44,027 nt of DNA from contig NZ_JAOZPV010000004.1 of NCBI RefSeq assembly GCF_029932565.1, forward strand, positions 17,641-61,667, written 5' to 3'. This DNA is from Hydrogenimonas sp. GTDB taxonomy: Bacteria > Campylobacterota > Campylobacteria > Campylobacterales > Hydrogenimonadaceae. Positions within the stretch are counted from its first letter, which is position 1, and each line of letters starts with the position of its first letter. The notes beneath the pieces are model-generated. The model was given only the letters and a program-made list of their open reading frames with translations, was not told the DNA's origin and did no database searches. The translations under genes were made by a program, and so were the position numbers. Below are positions 18,714 to 28,416 of this stretch, one piece after another.

Positions 18714-20097
18714 TTATGCCATGATGAAGCCAAAAGCGAGGAAAAAGAGGAGTGCCAACAGAGCTGCCAGGAGCGCCCATGGAAGCTGCGTTTTGACATG
18801 GGCGATCAGATCACAGCCCGCCGCCATCGCGGCGATGATGGTGGTGTCGGATATGGGGGAGGCGTGGTCGCCGAAGACACCGCCCGAGACGACGGCGGCG
18901 ATTGCCAGGGGCATGATGGCCATTGTATCGGCATCCATGCCAGCCGCCATCGTGATGGCGATGGGCATCATGATGGAAAAGGTTCCCCAGCTGGTCCCTG
19001 TCGAAAAGGCGATGAGAGCCGAAAGCAGAAAGATGCCCGCCGGCAGAAGTGCAGGATGAAGAATGGCGTTGGCGAAATGGGCCATATAGATTCCGGTACC
19101 CATTTTGACGGTCACGTCGCCGATCGCAAATGCGAATATCAAAATGGCGGCGATCGGAATCATCGTTTTCGCACCGCGAAGGATAGCAGGCAGAATCTCG
19201 TTTGCCGGCATGCTTTTTTTGATCAGATAATAGATGCTGGAGAGAACGATGGATCCCAGAACGGCGGCGAATACCGATGTGGAACCGCTTCCCTTGAGCA
19301 TGTTGCCGCCGCCGGTAATGTAGAGAAACACGAAGACAAGAAGCAGCAGGGACGCGATCGGAACGATCAGCGCGTAGATATCGCCTTTGCCCTCCGGCAG
19401 ACGGAAATCGGGCGGGTCGATGCGTGTATAGGCGGGAAAGTCTATCCCTTTGAGGATCGTATAGAGCACAAGAAGAATCGAGAAGAAGGCGTAGAAATTG
19501 AAAAGCAGCGCCTCTCCAAGCAGTTCGAGGGGTTCGGCCGTTATGATGCCCGCTTCGATCTGCGAACCGATGAGTCCGAGAAGCAGCGCTCCCCAGGCGT
19601 TGAGGGGAAACATCGTGCAGACCGGAGCGGCTGTCGAGTCGCAGATATAGGCGAGCTTCTCTCTCGAGGTTTCGAATTTGTCGGTCAGGGGTCTCGAAAC
19701 GGTGCCGGCGATCAGCGAGGTGATGGAGGATTCGATGAAGATGGCGAGCCCTACGAAAAATGGCAGCAGTTCCGCATCCCTTTTTGTCGTGATCACTTTC
19801 TTGCGTCTTTGCAGAAAGTCCACAAAGCCGTCGACACCGCCGCTTCGCTGGATCAGTTCGATAATGGAACCGACGAAAACGGCAAAAACAAGGGTTTTGA
19901 CGACCCACCCCTTTTCAAAAAGCGCCAGAATACCTTTTGCCGTCTCCAGAAGAGCTGTCAGAACGTTATGTTCGATAATCAGGTAGCCCGAAAGAACACC
20001 GATGAAAAGTGAGACGATGACGTTTCGCGATATAATGGCGAGAACGATTGCAATAAGCGGAGGGAGCAATGAGTAGATGCCGTAACTTTCCTGCACT
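18714..20097 (-). CDS. Na+/H+ antiporter, NhaC family
   Basis: Polytopic membrane protein with conserved FSTGTSWGTFSIMMPIAI and GGVFGDHASPISDTTI. GTG start at 20095-20097 preceded by AAAGGAGA. Confidence 0.85.
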
Positions 20098-20743
20098 GAT
20101 TCTCCTTTGGAGTATTTTATCAATTTTGACGTTCGGTGCCGATGAATTGAAGACCATTCCCGTGAAGAGCCGGCAGATGGTCAAAGTTTTCGATGCGACG
20201 GGACATGCTGCAAAGATGGCACGGTTCGAAAAGGATGGGAGCGGATGGAAACAGGTGGGCGCATCGTGGCGTGTCGTCATTGGCAGAAACGGCCTGGGAA
20301 AAGAGAGAGAGGGAGACGGCAGAACACCCACAGGCATATTCGGATTGGGAGAGGTCTACGGTAACCGGATGGTCGAGACGCCTATGCCGTTTTTCCTGAC
20401 TGCCGACAGAAAACTGATATGCGTCGACGATGCGGCATCCCGTTATTACAATCGCATTGTCGACCGTTCCCGCATCGTGAAGGATTTCGGCAGTTTCGAA
20501 GAGATGTATCGGGAAGACGGCCTCTACGACATCGTCGTCACACTCGGCTACAACACCCAACACGAACCGGGCAGAGGGTCATGCATCTTTCTGCATATCG
20601 CCAACGGTAACAGCCCGACGGCCGGGTGTATCGCGATGACGAAAGAGAAACTCGAGGCCCTGGTGAAATGGCTCGATCCGAAAAAGAGGCCGGTTGTCGT
20701 CATTGAACGGTGGAAGCCTGCCGCGCGCTTCGCGATGCGATAA
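20069..20743 (+). CDS. L,D-transpeptidase (YkuD) family protein
   Basis: Signal peptide MSRCRNFPALILLWSILSILTFGA; GDGRTPTGIF; FLHIANGNSPTAGCIAM catalytic Cys; RBS GGAGGG. Confidence 0.88.
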   Translation: MSRCRNFPALILLWSILSILTFGADELKTIPVKSRQMVKVFDATGHAAKMARFEKDGSGWKQVGASWRVVIGRNGLGKEREGDGRTPTGIFGLGEVYGNRMVETPMPFFLTADRKLICVDDAASRYYNRIVDRSRIVKDFGSFEEMYREDGLYDIVVTLGYNTQHEPGRGSCIFLHIANGNSPTAGCIAMTKEKLEALVKWLDPKKRPVVVIERWKPAARFAMR

Positions 20744-20746
20744 ATC

Positions 20747-20868
20747 GTTAGAGTGTGGGAGTGTGTGATCGCCGCTATGCGGCTTTGTGGGAGTGTTAGA
20801 GTGTGAAGATGTCGAATTGGATAGAGCAGAACGATTTTTCTAAATTTTTCACTTTCGTTCTTCACTCA
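20747..20868. repeat. Intergenic periodic repeat (octamer GAGTGTKR left, degenerate heptamers right)
   Basis: GTTAGAGTGTGGGAGTGTGTG + hairpin GCCGCtatGCGGC (20771-20783) + GGGAGTGTTAGAGTGTG; reverse complement of right end reads TGA|GTGAAGA|ACGAAAG|TGAAAAA. Confidence 0.75.
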
Positions 20869-21594
20869 ATAGATGACCCTTGCCAGATAGAGCCCCTGGG
20901 GTTCCGCTAGCAGAGTGGTGTGCTGTTTCCTTCCCTTTAACTGTTCTTTTATCTGCTGCAGGTTCAGTTCACCCCGCATCGCCTGGAGGGCGGCAGCGGT
21001 GATCATACGGACCTGGGAACGCAGGAATCCGTCCGCTTCGAGGTAGAGGAGGGTGTAGCCGCGAAAGGTAGCAACACGGGTTTGGTAGATGGTGCGCACC
21101 ATCGAGCCGGGGTCGCTGCCTTTCTTGTGAAAGAGCGCGAAGTCGTGGGTTCCTTCGAACTGCTTCAGAGTGTTTTGGAGGCGTTGTGCATCGATATCCG
21201 GTACATGCAGGCAGTATGGCATCTCGAAAGGTGACGGCTGCCTCTCTTTCAGAACGTATCGGTAGATGCGTTTTTTGGCGTCGAAGCGCGCATGAAACGC
21301 ATCGTCGACAGGTGTGACGGTTTTGATCTGGATGTGAGGCTTCAGAAGGCGGTTGAACATCGTTTTGAGTTTTGTCAGATCGTTTTGCCAGTGGGAGGGG
21401 AGGTCGAAATGGATAATCTGCCCGGTGGCATGTACGCCCCGGTCTGTACGGCCGCTGCCGACAATGGGAGAGTGGATGCCCAGCCGCTCGGCACTCCGTC
21501 TCAATGCGCCTGCTACGGTTTTGGATGTTGTCGTCTGGGACTGAAATCCGTAAAAAGCCGAGCCATCGTAGGCCAGAACCGCTTTGACGCGCAT
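20866..21594 (-). CDS. truA: tRNA pseudouridine(38-40) synthase TruA
   Basis: AYDGSAFYGFQSQ, GSGRTDRGVHATGQ motifs. Confidence 0.95.
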   Translation of the reverse strand: MRVKAVLAYDGSAFYGFQSQTTTSKTVAGALRRSAERLGIHSPIVGSGRTDRGVHATGQIIHFDLPSHWQNDLTKLKTMFNRLLKPHIQIKTVTPVDDAFHARFDAKKRIYRYVLKERQPSPFEMPYCLHVPDIDAQRLQNTLKQFEGTHDFALFHKKGSDPGSMVRTIYQTRVATFRGYTLLYLEADGFLRSQVRMITAAALQAMRGELNLQQIKEQLKGRKQHTTLLAEPQGLYLARVIY

Positions 21595-21602
21595 ATCGAT
21601 CT

Positions 21603-22622
21603 CTAGAACCTTTTTTGAACGGTAATATAGAAGAGCAGGGCACCTGTAACCAAAAAGAGCGCCAAAAATGCCATGGAGCCCATTGGAGAGATTTTCGCGA
21701 TGGCGGAGATGATACCGTAATAGATGATTGTCACACTGAAAATGGCCAAATAGGAGTGATTTTTGTGGTATCTCGGGTGCAGAATACCGTAACTCATCGC
21801 ATAAAAGAGTGTAATGAGCGGAAAGAGACTGACGGCAATGAAGACGATGAAATCTTTCAACCGTTTGCTGTCGGTTATCGCCATGAACCAGTATTCGGTC
21901 AGATTGCGATAGGTAAAGGGTTCATGGGTCGATGTGTCGTAGATTTTCATCGTTTTGAAATTGATCTGATCCATTGCATCGTGCTGAATGCGGTAGGCCT
22001 CACCCCTTTCGAGTTGTAGTCCGATGATACCGTTTTCGTTGACGAAACTGCCGGATTTTGCAATGAGAATCTGCTCCTCTTTCGGATTGGATGCATTGTA
22101 GAGAACGATATTGTGAAGTCTCCCTTCATCGTCTTTCGACTCCAGAAAGACGAGCCAGTCGCCAAATTTCTGGCCGAACTGACTTGGTTCGACATTGAGA
22201 ACGGCATGGACACTCTTGTAGCTGATGAACGATTTGATCAGCTGTTTTGTGATCGGGATGAGTGCCAGAGAAAGAAGCAGAAGCAGACCCACGATCATGA
22301 ACGTAACCGGAGCGAAGAAGCGCAGCAGTTTGTGGGGAGAAATGCCGAAGGAGAAGAGAACGATGTTTTCGAAGTCGTTGGAGAGCTTCACCATCGTCAG
22401 TGTCAGCGCCGCGAAAAAGGTGATGGGCAGGGTGTAGAAAAGGATGGTGGGCAGAAAATAGCTGTACATCAGAAGCATCTCCGAAAAGCTCATCTGCGTC
22501 ACTTCGGTGATTTTCGCGATACGGACAAAAAGAATCAGCGAGCCGATCGCGATAATCGGAAGAAAGATCGAGAAGAAGAGAGCGCTGAAACTTCTGATGA
22601 GGTATCCCGAAATGTTACGCAT
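21603..22622 (-). CDS. LptF/LptG-family permease (YjgP/YjgQ)
   Basis: N-terminal TM segments, periplasmic domain, C-terminal TM segments; SYFLPTILFYTLPITFFAA. Confidence 0.85.
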   Translation of the reverse strand: MRNISGYLIRSFSALFFSIFLPIIAIGSLILFVRIAKITEVTQMSFSEMLLMYSYFLPTILFYTLPITFFAALTLTMVKLSNDFENIVLFSFGISPHKLLRFFAPVTFMIVGLLLLLSLALIPITKQLIKSFISYKSVHAVLNVEPSQFGQKFGDWLVFLESKDDEGRLHNIVLYNASNPKEEQILIAKSGSFVNENGIIGLQLERGEAYRIQHDAMDQINFKTMKIYDTSTHEPFTYRNLTEYWFMAITDSKRLKDFIVFIAVSLFPLITLFYAMSYGILHPRYHKNHSYLAIFSVTIIYYGIISAIAKISPMGSMAFLALFLVTGALLFYITVQKRF

Positions 22623-23400
22623 AGAGCAGGCTCCACCATCTCATAAAGGTATCGGAAAAGATATAGGTGATCCACGTGCCGAGAGCGAGAAAAGGGACAA
22701 ACGGCACCATGTGGCCACGCGCAAAAAGAGCCGGCACGATGGCGAGGAGGGCCGAAACGTAGATGGCGACCAGGACGAGGGGAAACCCGAGCATGGCGCC
22801 CATCGTACCGGCGATGATGATATCGGCCTCTCCAAGTGCATCTTTTTTGATCAGCAATTTGACGAAGAGGCCAAGCGCGAAGAAAGAAGCCGCCATGATT
22901 GCGGCATCCTTGAACCGTGTCACCAGCATCTCCTGATACCAGGAAAAATCTTTCAGGCCATCGGTCGCCCAGTCCCATCCGAAAATGAAGAGAGGCAGAA
23001 GAAGGGCCAGTCCCAATGCGGTAAAGTTCAGCGAATCGGGAACGGCATAATATTCGAAATCGATGACCGAAAGTGCCAGCAGAAGGGAGAAAACCAACGA
23101 TGCAACGAACCATTCTGCGGTCAGTCCCAGTTTCATGGCGAGTATCAGGAAGAGCAATCCCGTGATCAATTCCACTGTGGGATAGAGGCGGCTGATAGGA
23201 CTCTGGCAGTAGGCGCATTTTCCTTTCAGCAGAATCCACGACACGAGAGGGATGTTGTGCCACCACTTCAGAGCGTTGTCACAGACGGGACAGTGGGATG
23301 GCGGAAAAGCCACGTTTTCGCCTTTGGGAATCCTGACGATCAGAACATTGAGAAACGATCCGATGGCCAGACCGACAAACAGTGCGAAAAGAAGAGCCAT
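22615..23400 (-). CDS. Prepilin peptidase (A24 family)
   Basis: MALLFALFVGLAIGSFLNVLIVRIP, CPVC...CAYC zinc motif, ALGEADIIIAGTMGAMLG; start at 23400, shorter than ORF track. Confidence 0.92.
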   Translation of the reverse strand: MALLFALFVGLAIGSFLNVLIVRIPKGENVAFPPSHCPVCDNALKWWHNIPLVSWILLKGKCAYCQSPISRLYPTVELITGLLFLILAMKLGLTAEWFVASLVFSLLLALSVIDFEYYAVPDSLNFTALGLALLLPLFIFGWDWATDGLKDFSWYQEMLVTRFKDAAIMAASFFALGLFVKLLIKKDALGEADIIIAGTMGAMLGFPLVLVAIYVSALLAIVPALFARGHMVPFVPFLALGTWITYIFSDTFMRWWSLLYA

Positions 23401-24083
23401 TATATACCTCCGAAGCGGCGTTGGCGCTTCTTGAATTCCTCGATGATACGTTCGAGTTCGTCCGGATTGAAATCGGGCCAGAGTGTCGGCGTAAAGAAAA
23501 GTTCGGCATAGGCCGACTGCCAGAGAAGGAAATTGGAGAGGCGCTGTTCGCCGCCGGTGCGGATCAGAATGTCCACCGGGCCGAATTTCGAACTTTCGAT
23601 ACGCTTTTCGAGCGATTCGACCGTGATGCTCTCTCCACGATCGCACATCGTGCGTGCTGCCCGGGCGATTTCGTCCTGCGATCCGTAATTCAGGGCCAGT
23701 ACCTGCGTCAGCTTGCTGAATCGTTTCGTCGCCTCTTTGGTTTTTGCGATCCGATCCTGTAATGCGGAGGAAAATCGGCTGATATCGCCGATCGTTTCGA
23801 ATCGGATCTGGTGCCGGATGTAGGTTTCCATCTCGTTTTTGAGATAGTTGTTCAGCAAGCGCATCAGAAAGTCGACTTCCATTTTCGGCCGTTTCCAGTT
23901 TTCGGTACTGAATGCATAGAGGGTCAACACATCGATTTCCGGATGGTTTGAGGCATATGTCGTAATGGTGCGGACCGCTTCGGCACCACGCTCATGCCCT
24001 TTGACACGCTTGAGGCCGCGTTCGTTGGCCCAGCGTCCGTTGCCATCCATGATGATGGCGATATGTCTTGCAATATTACTCAT
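23400..24083 (-). CDS. uppS: Polyprenyl (undecaprenyl) diphosphate synthase
   Basis: MSNIARHIAIIMDGNGRWA...; RTGGEQRLSNFLLWQSAYAE. Confidence 0.95.
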   Translation of the reverse strand: MSNIARHIAIIMDGNGRWANERGLKRVKGHERGAEAVRTITTYASNHPEIDVLTLYAFSTENWKRPKMEVDFLMRLLNNYLKNEMETYIRHQIRFETIGDISRFSSALQDRIAKTKEATKRFSKLTQVLALNYGSQDEIARAARTMCDRGESITVESLEKRIESSKFGPVDILIRTGGEQRLSNFLLWQSAYAELFFTPTLWPDFNPDELERIIEEFKKRQRRFGGI

Positions 24084-24090
24084 CTGCATC

Positions 24091-24849
24091 TCAACCTTTG
24101 ATATCCAGCAGTCCGGGCTGTGCACCGTCCCAAAAGGGTTCAATGGATTCCGTTTTCAGTCGGATCTCGATTTGGTCAAATCCGTTGAGATGCTCTTTCT
24201 CTCTCTCCAGAAGTACAAGACTTTTGGGATAGAAGAGTTCGAGCTTCAGGAGCTGACGATGTTCCGTACGGTGTATCGTTCCCTCAATGGGGCCCAGATT
24301 GTTCATCGCTGCGTAAAATTCTACACTGTTTTGGTTTAAACCTTCGCGTTTTTTCTTCTTCCTCATCTGCAGAAGCATCTTTTTCCCCCGCTCCTCTATC
24401 GGCAGTGTCACGATGCCCTGATGCAGCGAGAGAAGAAGCTGTGTCAGATTCTGAAACTGCTCTTTGCTGCCTGCCGACGCCATGTTCTGCAGCAGCTGCT
24501 CTTTCAAATGGGTGGATGGATCCGGTTTTTCAGTCAACCGTTCCAAAAAGTCAGACCCGAAATGTTCCGGGAAATGTTTCTGGAGCATATGCGGTTTGGG
24601 GTGGAGCCGTTTGAGGTGAACGATGCCTTCGCGTGTCTGCGCCATTTCGACCCAGTAGTCCCTTCCGGGTTCAAGCGGTGTCTCGCTTTTGGTCGTGAAC
24701 GTGTGCCGTCCCATCTGGATAAGAAAGTGCTGCGAATCCTGTTTCTCGAGCACTTTGATACCGATCTGCAGGAGTGCGTTCATTTCGATGGCAGCCAGTT
24801 TGCCAAGAAGCGCCTGGGTCGCCTTGACGGGAGTGAGTCCGAAAATCAT
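24091..24849 (-). CDS. Conserved hypothetical protein, between coaBC and uppS
   Basis: 252-aa ORF, overlapping coaBC by 4 bp; no family recognised. Confidence 0.75.
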   Translation of the reverse strand: MIFGLTPVKATQALLGKLAAIEMNALLQIGIKVLEKQDSQHFLIQMGRHTFTTKSETPLEPGRDYWVEMAQTREGIVHLKRLHPKPHMLQKHFPEHFGSDFLERLTEKPDPSTHLKEQLLQNMASAGSKEQFQNLTQLLLSLHQGIVTLPIEERGKKMLLQMRKKKKREGLNQNSVEFYAAMNNLGPIEGTIHRTEHRQLLKLELFYPKSLVLLEREKEHLNGFDQIEIRLKTESIEPFWDGAQPGLLDIKG

Positions 24850-26111
24850 ATATCTTTGAGACTCTCCAGCATGGAAAAGGCGATATCGGTTTTGTTGGCC
24901 TGGGGGATCTCGATGCGGCCATCAGCAGTAATGAGTGTGATGGCGTTGGTGTCGCTGCCGAAACTTTTGCTGTCGCGAAGCATGTTCAGCGCCACGGCGT
25001 CGACCCCTTTTTCGACTAGAGTCCGCTGGGCATGTTCCAACCCCCTTTCCGGATCCATTTCCGCTTTGAATGCAACGGTTTTCACGCCGCTTCTATCCAG
25101 TTCTTTCAGAATATCCGGATTTTTGACCAGTTCAAGCTGCCATGTTTCGCCGAGCGTCTCTTTTTTGAGTTTTCCCTGCTGCGGATAGGCGGGACGATAG
25201 TCACCGACTGCCGCGGTCATGAAGAGCCATGGTGTTTTCCGGATCAGCTCTGGCTGGTTCGATTCGGAGTGGAAAGAGGGCTTGCTCAGCACCCCTTTTT
25301 TCGCCACACGCAGGGCATCCTGTGTATACTCCAGCATTTCACGGGCACTTTCGACTTTGATAACATGAACCGGCGGAATGCTTTGCGGTTCCCGTGTCGT
25401 GATGTAACAGACATCGGCACCTCTGGCATAGAGTGCCGTGACGAGCGCTTCGGCCATCTTGCCGCTCGAAAAGTTGGAGAGATAGCGGACTTCGTCGATT
25501 TTTTCGATCGTGCCGCCTCCCGTTACGACGACGCGGCGCTGTTTCCAATACGTATCTTCGAAAAGATGCTTGAGAGATGCCGCGAAAATCGTTTCCGGTT
25601 CCGCCATCGCCCCTTTGCCGACCGTATTGCAGGCCAGCATTTTGGTTTGAGGTTCGACCGTCTCGATATGGTGCAGGGCCAATCTTTTCATGTTGGCGAC
25701 CGTAATCGGATGTTCGATCATGCGTGTGTTGGCTGCCGGTGCCAGGAGCATCATTTTCGGAAAGGCGAGGGCGGTCTGGAGCAGCAGATTGTCGGCGATG
25801 CCCGCCGCCATCTTGTTGATCGTGTTGGCACTGGCCGGTGCGATAACAAACAGATCGGCCCAATCTCCCAGCGCGATGTGGTTGATGTCGTTTGCCCAGC
25901 TTTCGGTCTCTTCGTGTAAAACGGCGCAGTTGCCGAGCGCTTCGAATGTCAGTGGGGAGACGAATCGTTTGGACGATTCGGTCATGACGATACGAATATC
26001 CGCCCCCGCCTTTACATAGAGACGCACCAGCTCGCATGCTTTGTAGGCGGCTATGCTTCCTGTCACACCAATGAGAATTTTTTTGCCGTCGAGGCGCACC
26101 TGCTCAAGCAT
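24846..26111 (-). CDS. coaBC: Bifunctional phosphopantothenoylcysteine decarboxylase/synthase CoaBC
   Basis: ILIGVTGSIAAYKACEL; VVVTGGGTIEKIDEVRYLSNFSSGKMAEAL. Confidence 0.95.
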   Translation of the reverse strand: MLEQVRLDGKKILIGVTGSIAAYKACELVRLYVKAGADIRIVMTESSKRFVSPLTFEALGNCAVLHEETESWANDINHIALGDWADLFVIAPASANTINKMAAGIADNLLLQTALAFPKMMLLAPAANTRMIEHPITVANMKRLALHHIETVEPQTKMLACNTVGKGAMAEPETIFAASLKHLFEDTYWKQRRVVVTGGGTIEKIDEVRYLSNFSSGKMAEALVTALYARGADVCYITTREPQSIPPVHVIKVESAREMLEYTQDALRVAKKGVLSKPSFHSESNQPELIRKTPWLFMTAAVGDYRPAYPQQGKLKKETLGETWQLELVKNPDILKELDRSGVKTVAFKAEMDPERGLEHAQRTLVEKGVDAVALNMLRDSKSFGSDTNAITLITADGRIEIPQANKTDIAFSMLESLKDI

Positions 26112-26114
26112 CGG

Positions 26115-27413
26115 TTATCTCTTTCCTGTTTTGAAAAATCGATGGAAAAAGTTGGCGACGATCTTTTGCGGCGTGCGGGAGATGGCCAACGATCCTTCCC
26201 CCACATCGTCGGTCACGGTCGTTCCGGCCGCTATCATCACATTGTCTTCGATCGTGACGGGTGCGACCAACTGCGTGTCGCTGCCGACAAATACATTTTT
26301 CCCGATTTTCGTCTTGTATTTTTTCACACCGTCGTAATTGCAGGTGATGGTGCCGGCGCCGATGTTGGTCCCCTCGCCGATTTCCGCATCGCCGAGATAG
26401 CTGAGATGGCCCGCTTTGACCCCTTTGAGGTGTGATTTTTTGACTTCGACAAAATTGCCGATATGGGTATCTTCGAGAATGCTCCCGGGCCGTATGCGTG
26501 CCATCGGACCGCAGCTCGAATGCCGTATGTCGGCCTCTTCGACAACGGTGTGCGATCTGATATGGCTCGATGTGATGATCGTTTCGCCGTGAATCGTGAC
26601 ACCGTTGTCGAGGGTGCAGTCACCATGAAATGTCGCACGGGAGTCGATGTAGATGGTCCGAGGCAGATGCATCGTGACGCCGGCACGCATCCATCTCTCT
26701 TTGATCCGATTCTGCATGATCTCTTCGGCGTGGGCGAGGTCGAACCGCGAATTGACCCCTTTGAACGCCTCCTCTTCGACCCAGACCGGAATGATGTGTC
26801 TCCCTTCATCACGCGCCATTTTGACGATATCGGTCAGATAGTATTCAGCCTGGGCGTTTTCGTTGGAAAGGAGAGGAAGATAGCGTTCCATGATCTCTTT
26901 TCTGAATACATAGACGCCGGCATTGACGGTCTTGATGCGTTTCTGCTCCTCGGTACAGTCTTTCTCTTCGACAATCGCCTGGACCTCTCCGTTTTCAACG
27001 ACGACTCTGCCGTATCCGGAAGGGTTTTCGAGATCGAAAACACTCATGACGATATCGGCATCGCTGTTTACCAGTGGTTCGAGTGCTTCGGCGGTAACGA
27101 GCGGCATATCGCCGTTCAGTACGAGAATTCGGTCATGGTCCGTTTCGATATCCATGACGGCGCCGCCCGTTCCCGGATAGTTTGAATGATCCTGAATTTT
27201 GAATGCGATACCTTCGAACGAAGCCGTGATGGCATCTTTGATCCGGTCGGCCTGATGATAGAGAACGACGGTGATGTCGTCGCTGAGAGCCTGGGCCGCC
27301 CTGATAGCGTAGTGCAGCATCGGCAGACCGCTGATCGGGTGCAGAACTTTCGGAAGATCGGATTTCATTCGCGTGCCCTGACCGGCTGCGAGAATGATCA
27401 CAGATAGAGACAT
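26115..27413 (-). CDS. glmU: Bifunctional GlmU (UDP-GlcNAc pyrophosphorylase / GlcN-1-P acetyltransferase)
   Basis: LAAGQGTRMKSDLPKVLH; C-terminal left-handed beta-helix GAGTITCNYDGVKKYKTKIGKNVFVGSDTQLVAPV. Confidence 0.96.
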   Translation of the reverse strand: MSLSVIILAAGQGTRMKSDLPKVLHPISGLPMLHYAIRAAQALSDDITVVLYHQADRIKDAITASFEGIAFKIQDHSNYPGTGGAVMDIETDHDRILVLNGDMPLVTAEALEPLVNSDADIVMSVFDLENPSGYGRVVVENGEVQAIVEEKDCTEEQKRIKTVNAGVYVFRKEIMERYLPLLSNENAQAEYYLTDIVKMARDEGRHIIPVWVEEEAFKGVNSRFDLAHAEEIMQNRIKERWMRAGVTMHLPRTIYIDSRATFHGDCTLDNGVTIHGETIITSSHIRSHTVVEEADIRHSSCGPMARIRPGSILEDTHIGNFVEVKKSHLKGVKAGHLSYLGDAEIGEGTNIGAGTITCNYDGVKKYKTKIGKNVFVGSDTQLVAPVTIEDNVMIAAGTTVTDDVGEGSLAISRTPQKIVANFFHRFFKTGKR

Positions 27414-27635
27414 GGTTTACCTTACGCAAGAACATTGAATTTTAGGTGATTTTAACGCAATAAAGATTAAAATGTACCAAATTTTGGCGACGATTTCGAT
27501 ATTGGACTGCATTCCATCGGTACCTGTCGTTTAGCATTATTTTCAAATTGCCGATTTATAGCACGATGCCATTGGTCAAAACAACAAAGAGCCGTGGCGG
27601 TAAACAAAGAAAAAAATTTTTTATGAAAATCAGGA

Positions 27636-28406
27636 GTGTCGATGGACTTAGGTAGTGTCATCGGTTTGGTATTGATTCTTGGCCTGCTGTTCGGTGCGAT
27701 GGCCATGGGGGTCGGTGTCGGTGCCTATATCGACATCCCCTCCGTCTTGATTGTCATCGGGGGTTCCATCGGGGCGCTGCTGGTGGCGTTCAAAATGGAG
27801 CAGATGAAGAATTTTGTCAAAATCTTCATGATCGCCATCAAACCGCCGCAGGAGAATGTGGCGGAGCTGATCAAAAAACTGGTCGAATATTCGACGCAGG
27901 CACGACGTGACGGCATTTTGTCGCTCGAGGCGGCCGCCAACAACGAAGAGAACGAATTTTTGAAGAAGGGCCTCTCCATGGCGGTCGACGGAAACGAGCC
28001 CGACACGATTCGCGAACTCCTGGAGATCGAAATGGAACAGACGAGCGAACGCCACAAAGCGAATGCGGCCATTTTCGATCAGTGGGCGGGTCTGGCCGGT
28101 GCGATGGGTATGATCGGTACCCTGATCGGTCTGGTCGCGATGCTTTTGAACATGTCCGATCCGAGTGCGATCGGACCTTCGATGGCGGTCGCGTTGCTTA
28201 CGACGATGTATGGCGCGATGATCGGAAACATCTTCGGTACGCCCATCGCGAATATCCTCAATATCCGTGATGCCGACGAGAACCTCGTCAAAACCATCAT
28301 CCTCGAAGGAATCATGTCGATTCAGGCCGGGGACAACCCCCGCACACTCGAAGCGAAACTTCTCTCATTCCTACCTCCGAACGAGCGGATCAGTCAATTT
28401 GAATAG
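27636..28406 (+). CDS. motA: Flagellar stator protein MotA/PomA
   Basis: MDLGSVIGLVLILGLLFGAMAMGVGVGAYIDIPSVLIVIGGSIGALLV; AGAMGMIGTLIGLVAMLLNMSDPSAIGPSMAVALLTTMYGA. Confidence 0.93.
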   Translation: MSMDLGSVIGLVLILGLLFGAMAMGVGVGAYIDIPSVLIVIGGSIGALLVAFKMEQMKNFVKIFMIAIKPPQENVAELIKKLVEYSTQARRDGILSLEAAANNEENEFLKKGLSMAVDGNEPDTIRELLEIEMEQTSERHKANAAIFDQWAGLAGAMGMIGTLIGLVAMLLNMSDPSAIGPSMAVALLTTMYGAMIGNIFGTPIANILNIRDADENLVKTIILEGIMSIQAGDNPRTLEAKLLSFLPPNERISQFE

Positions 28407-28416
28407 GTCTTCATAG

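Noticed and set aside
18798-20012. 404-aa plus-strand ORF
   Set aside because: Antisense to the NhaC-type gene; G/H/R/Q-rich, no domain.
27461-27503. Possible sigma28 (FliA) promoter upstream of motA (TAAA ... CGATATT)
   Set aside because: CGATATT at 27497-27503 fits, but no TAAA lies at the expected ~15-nt spacing; too weak to call.
27611-27622. AAAAAATTTTTT palindrome before motA
   Set aside because: Simple A/T tract near the RBS; no U-run terminator hairpin or known site.
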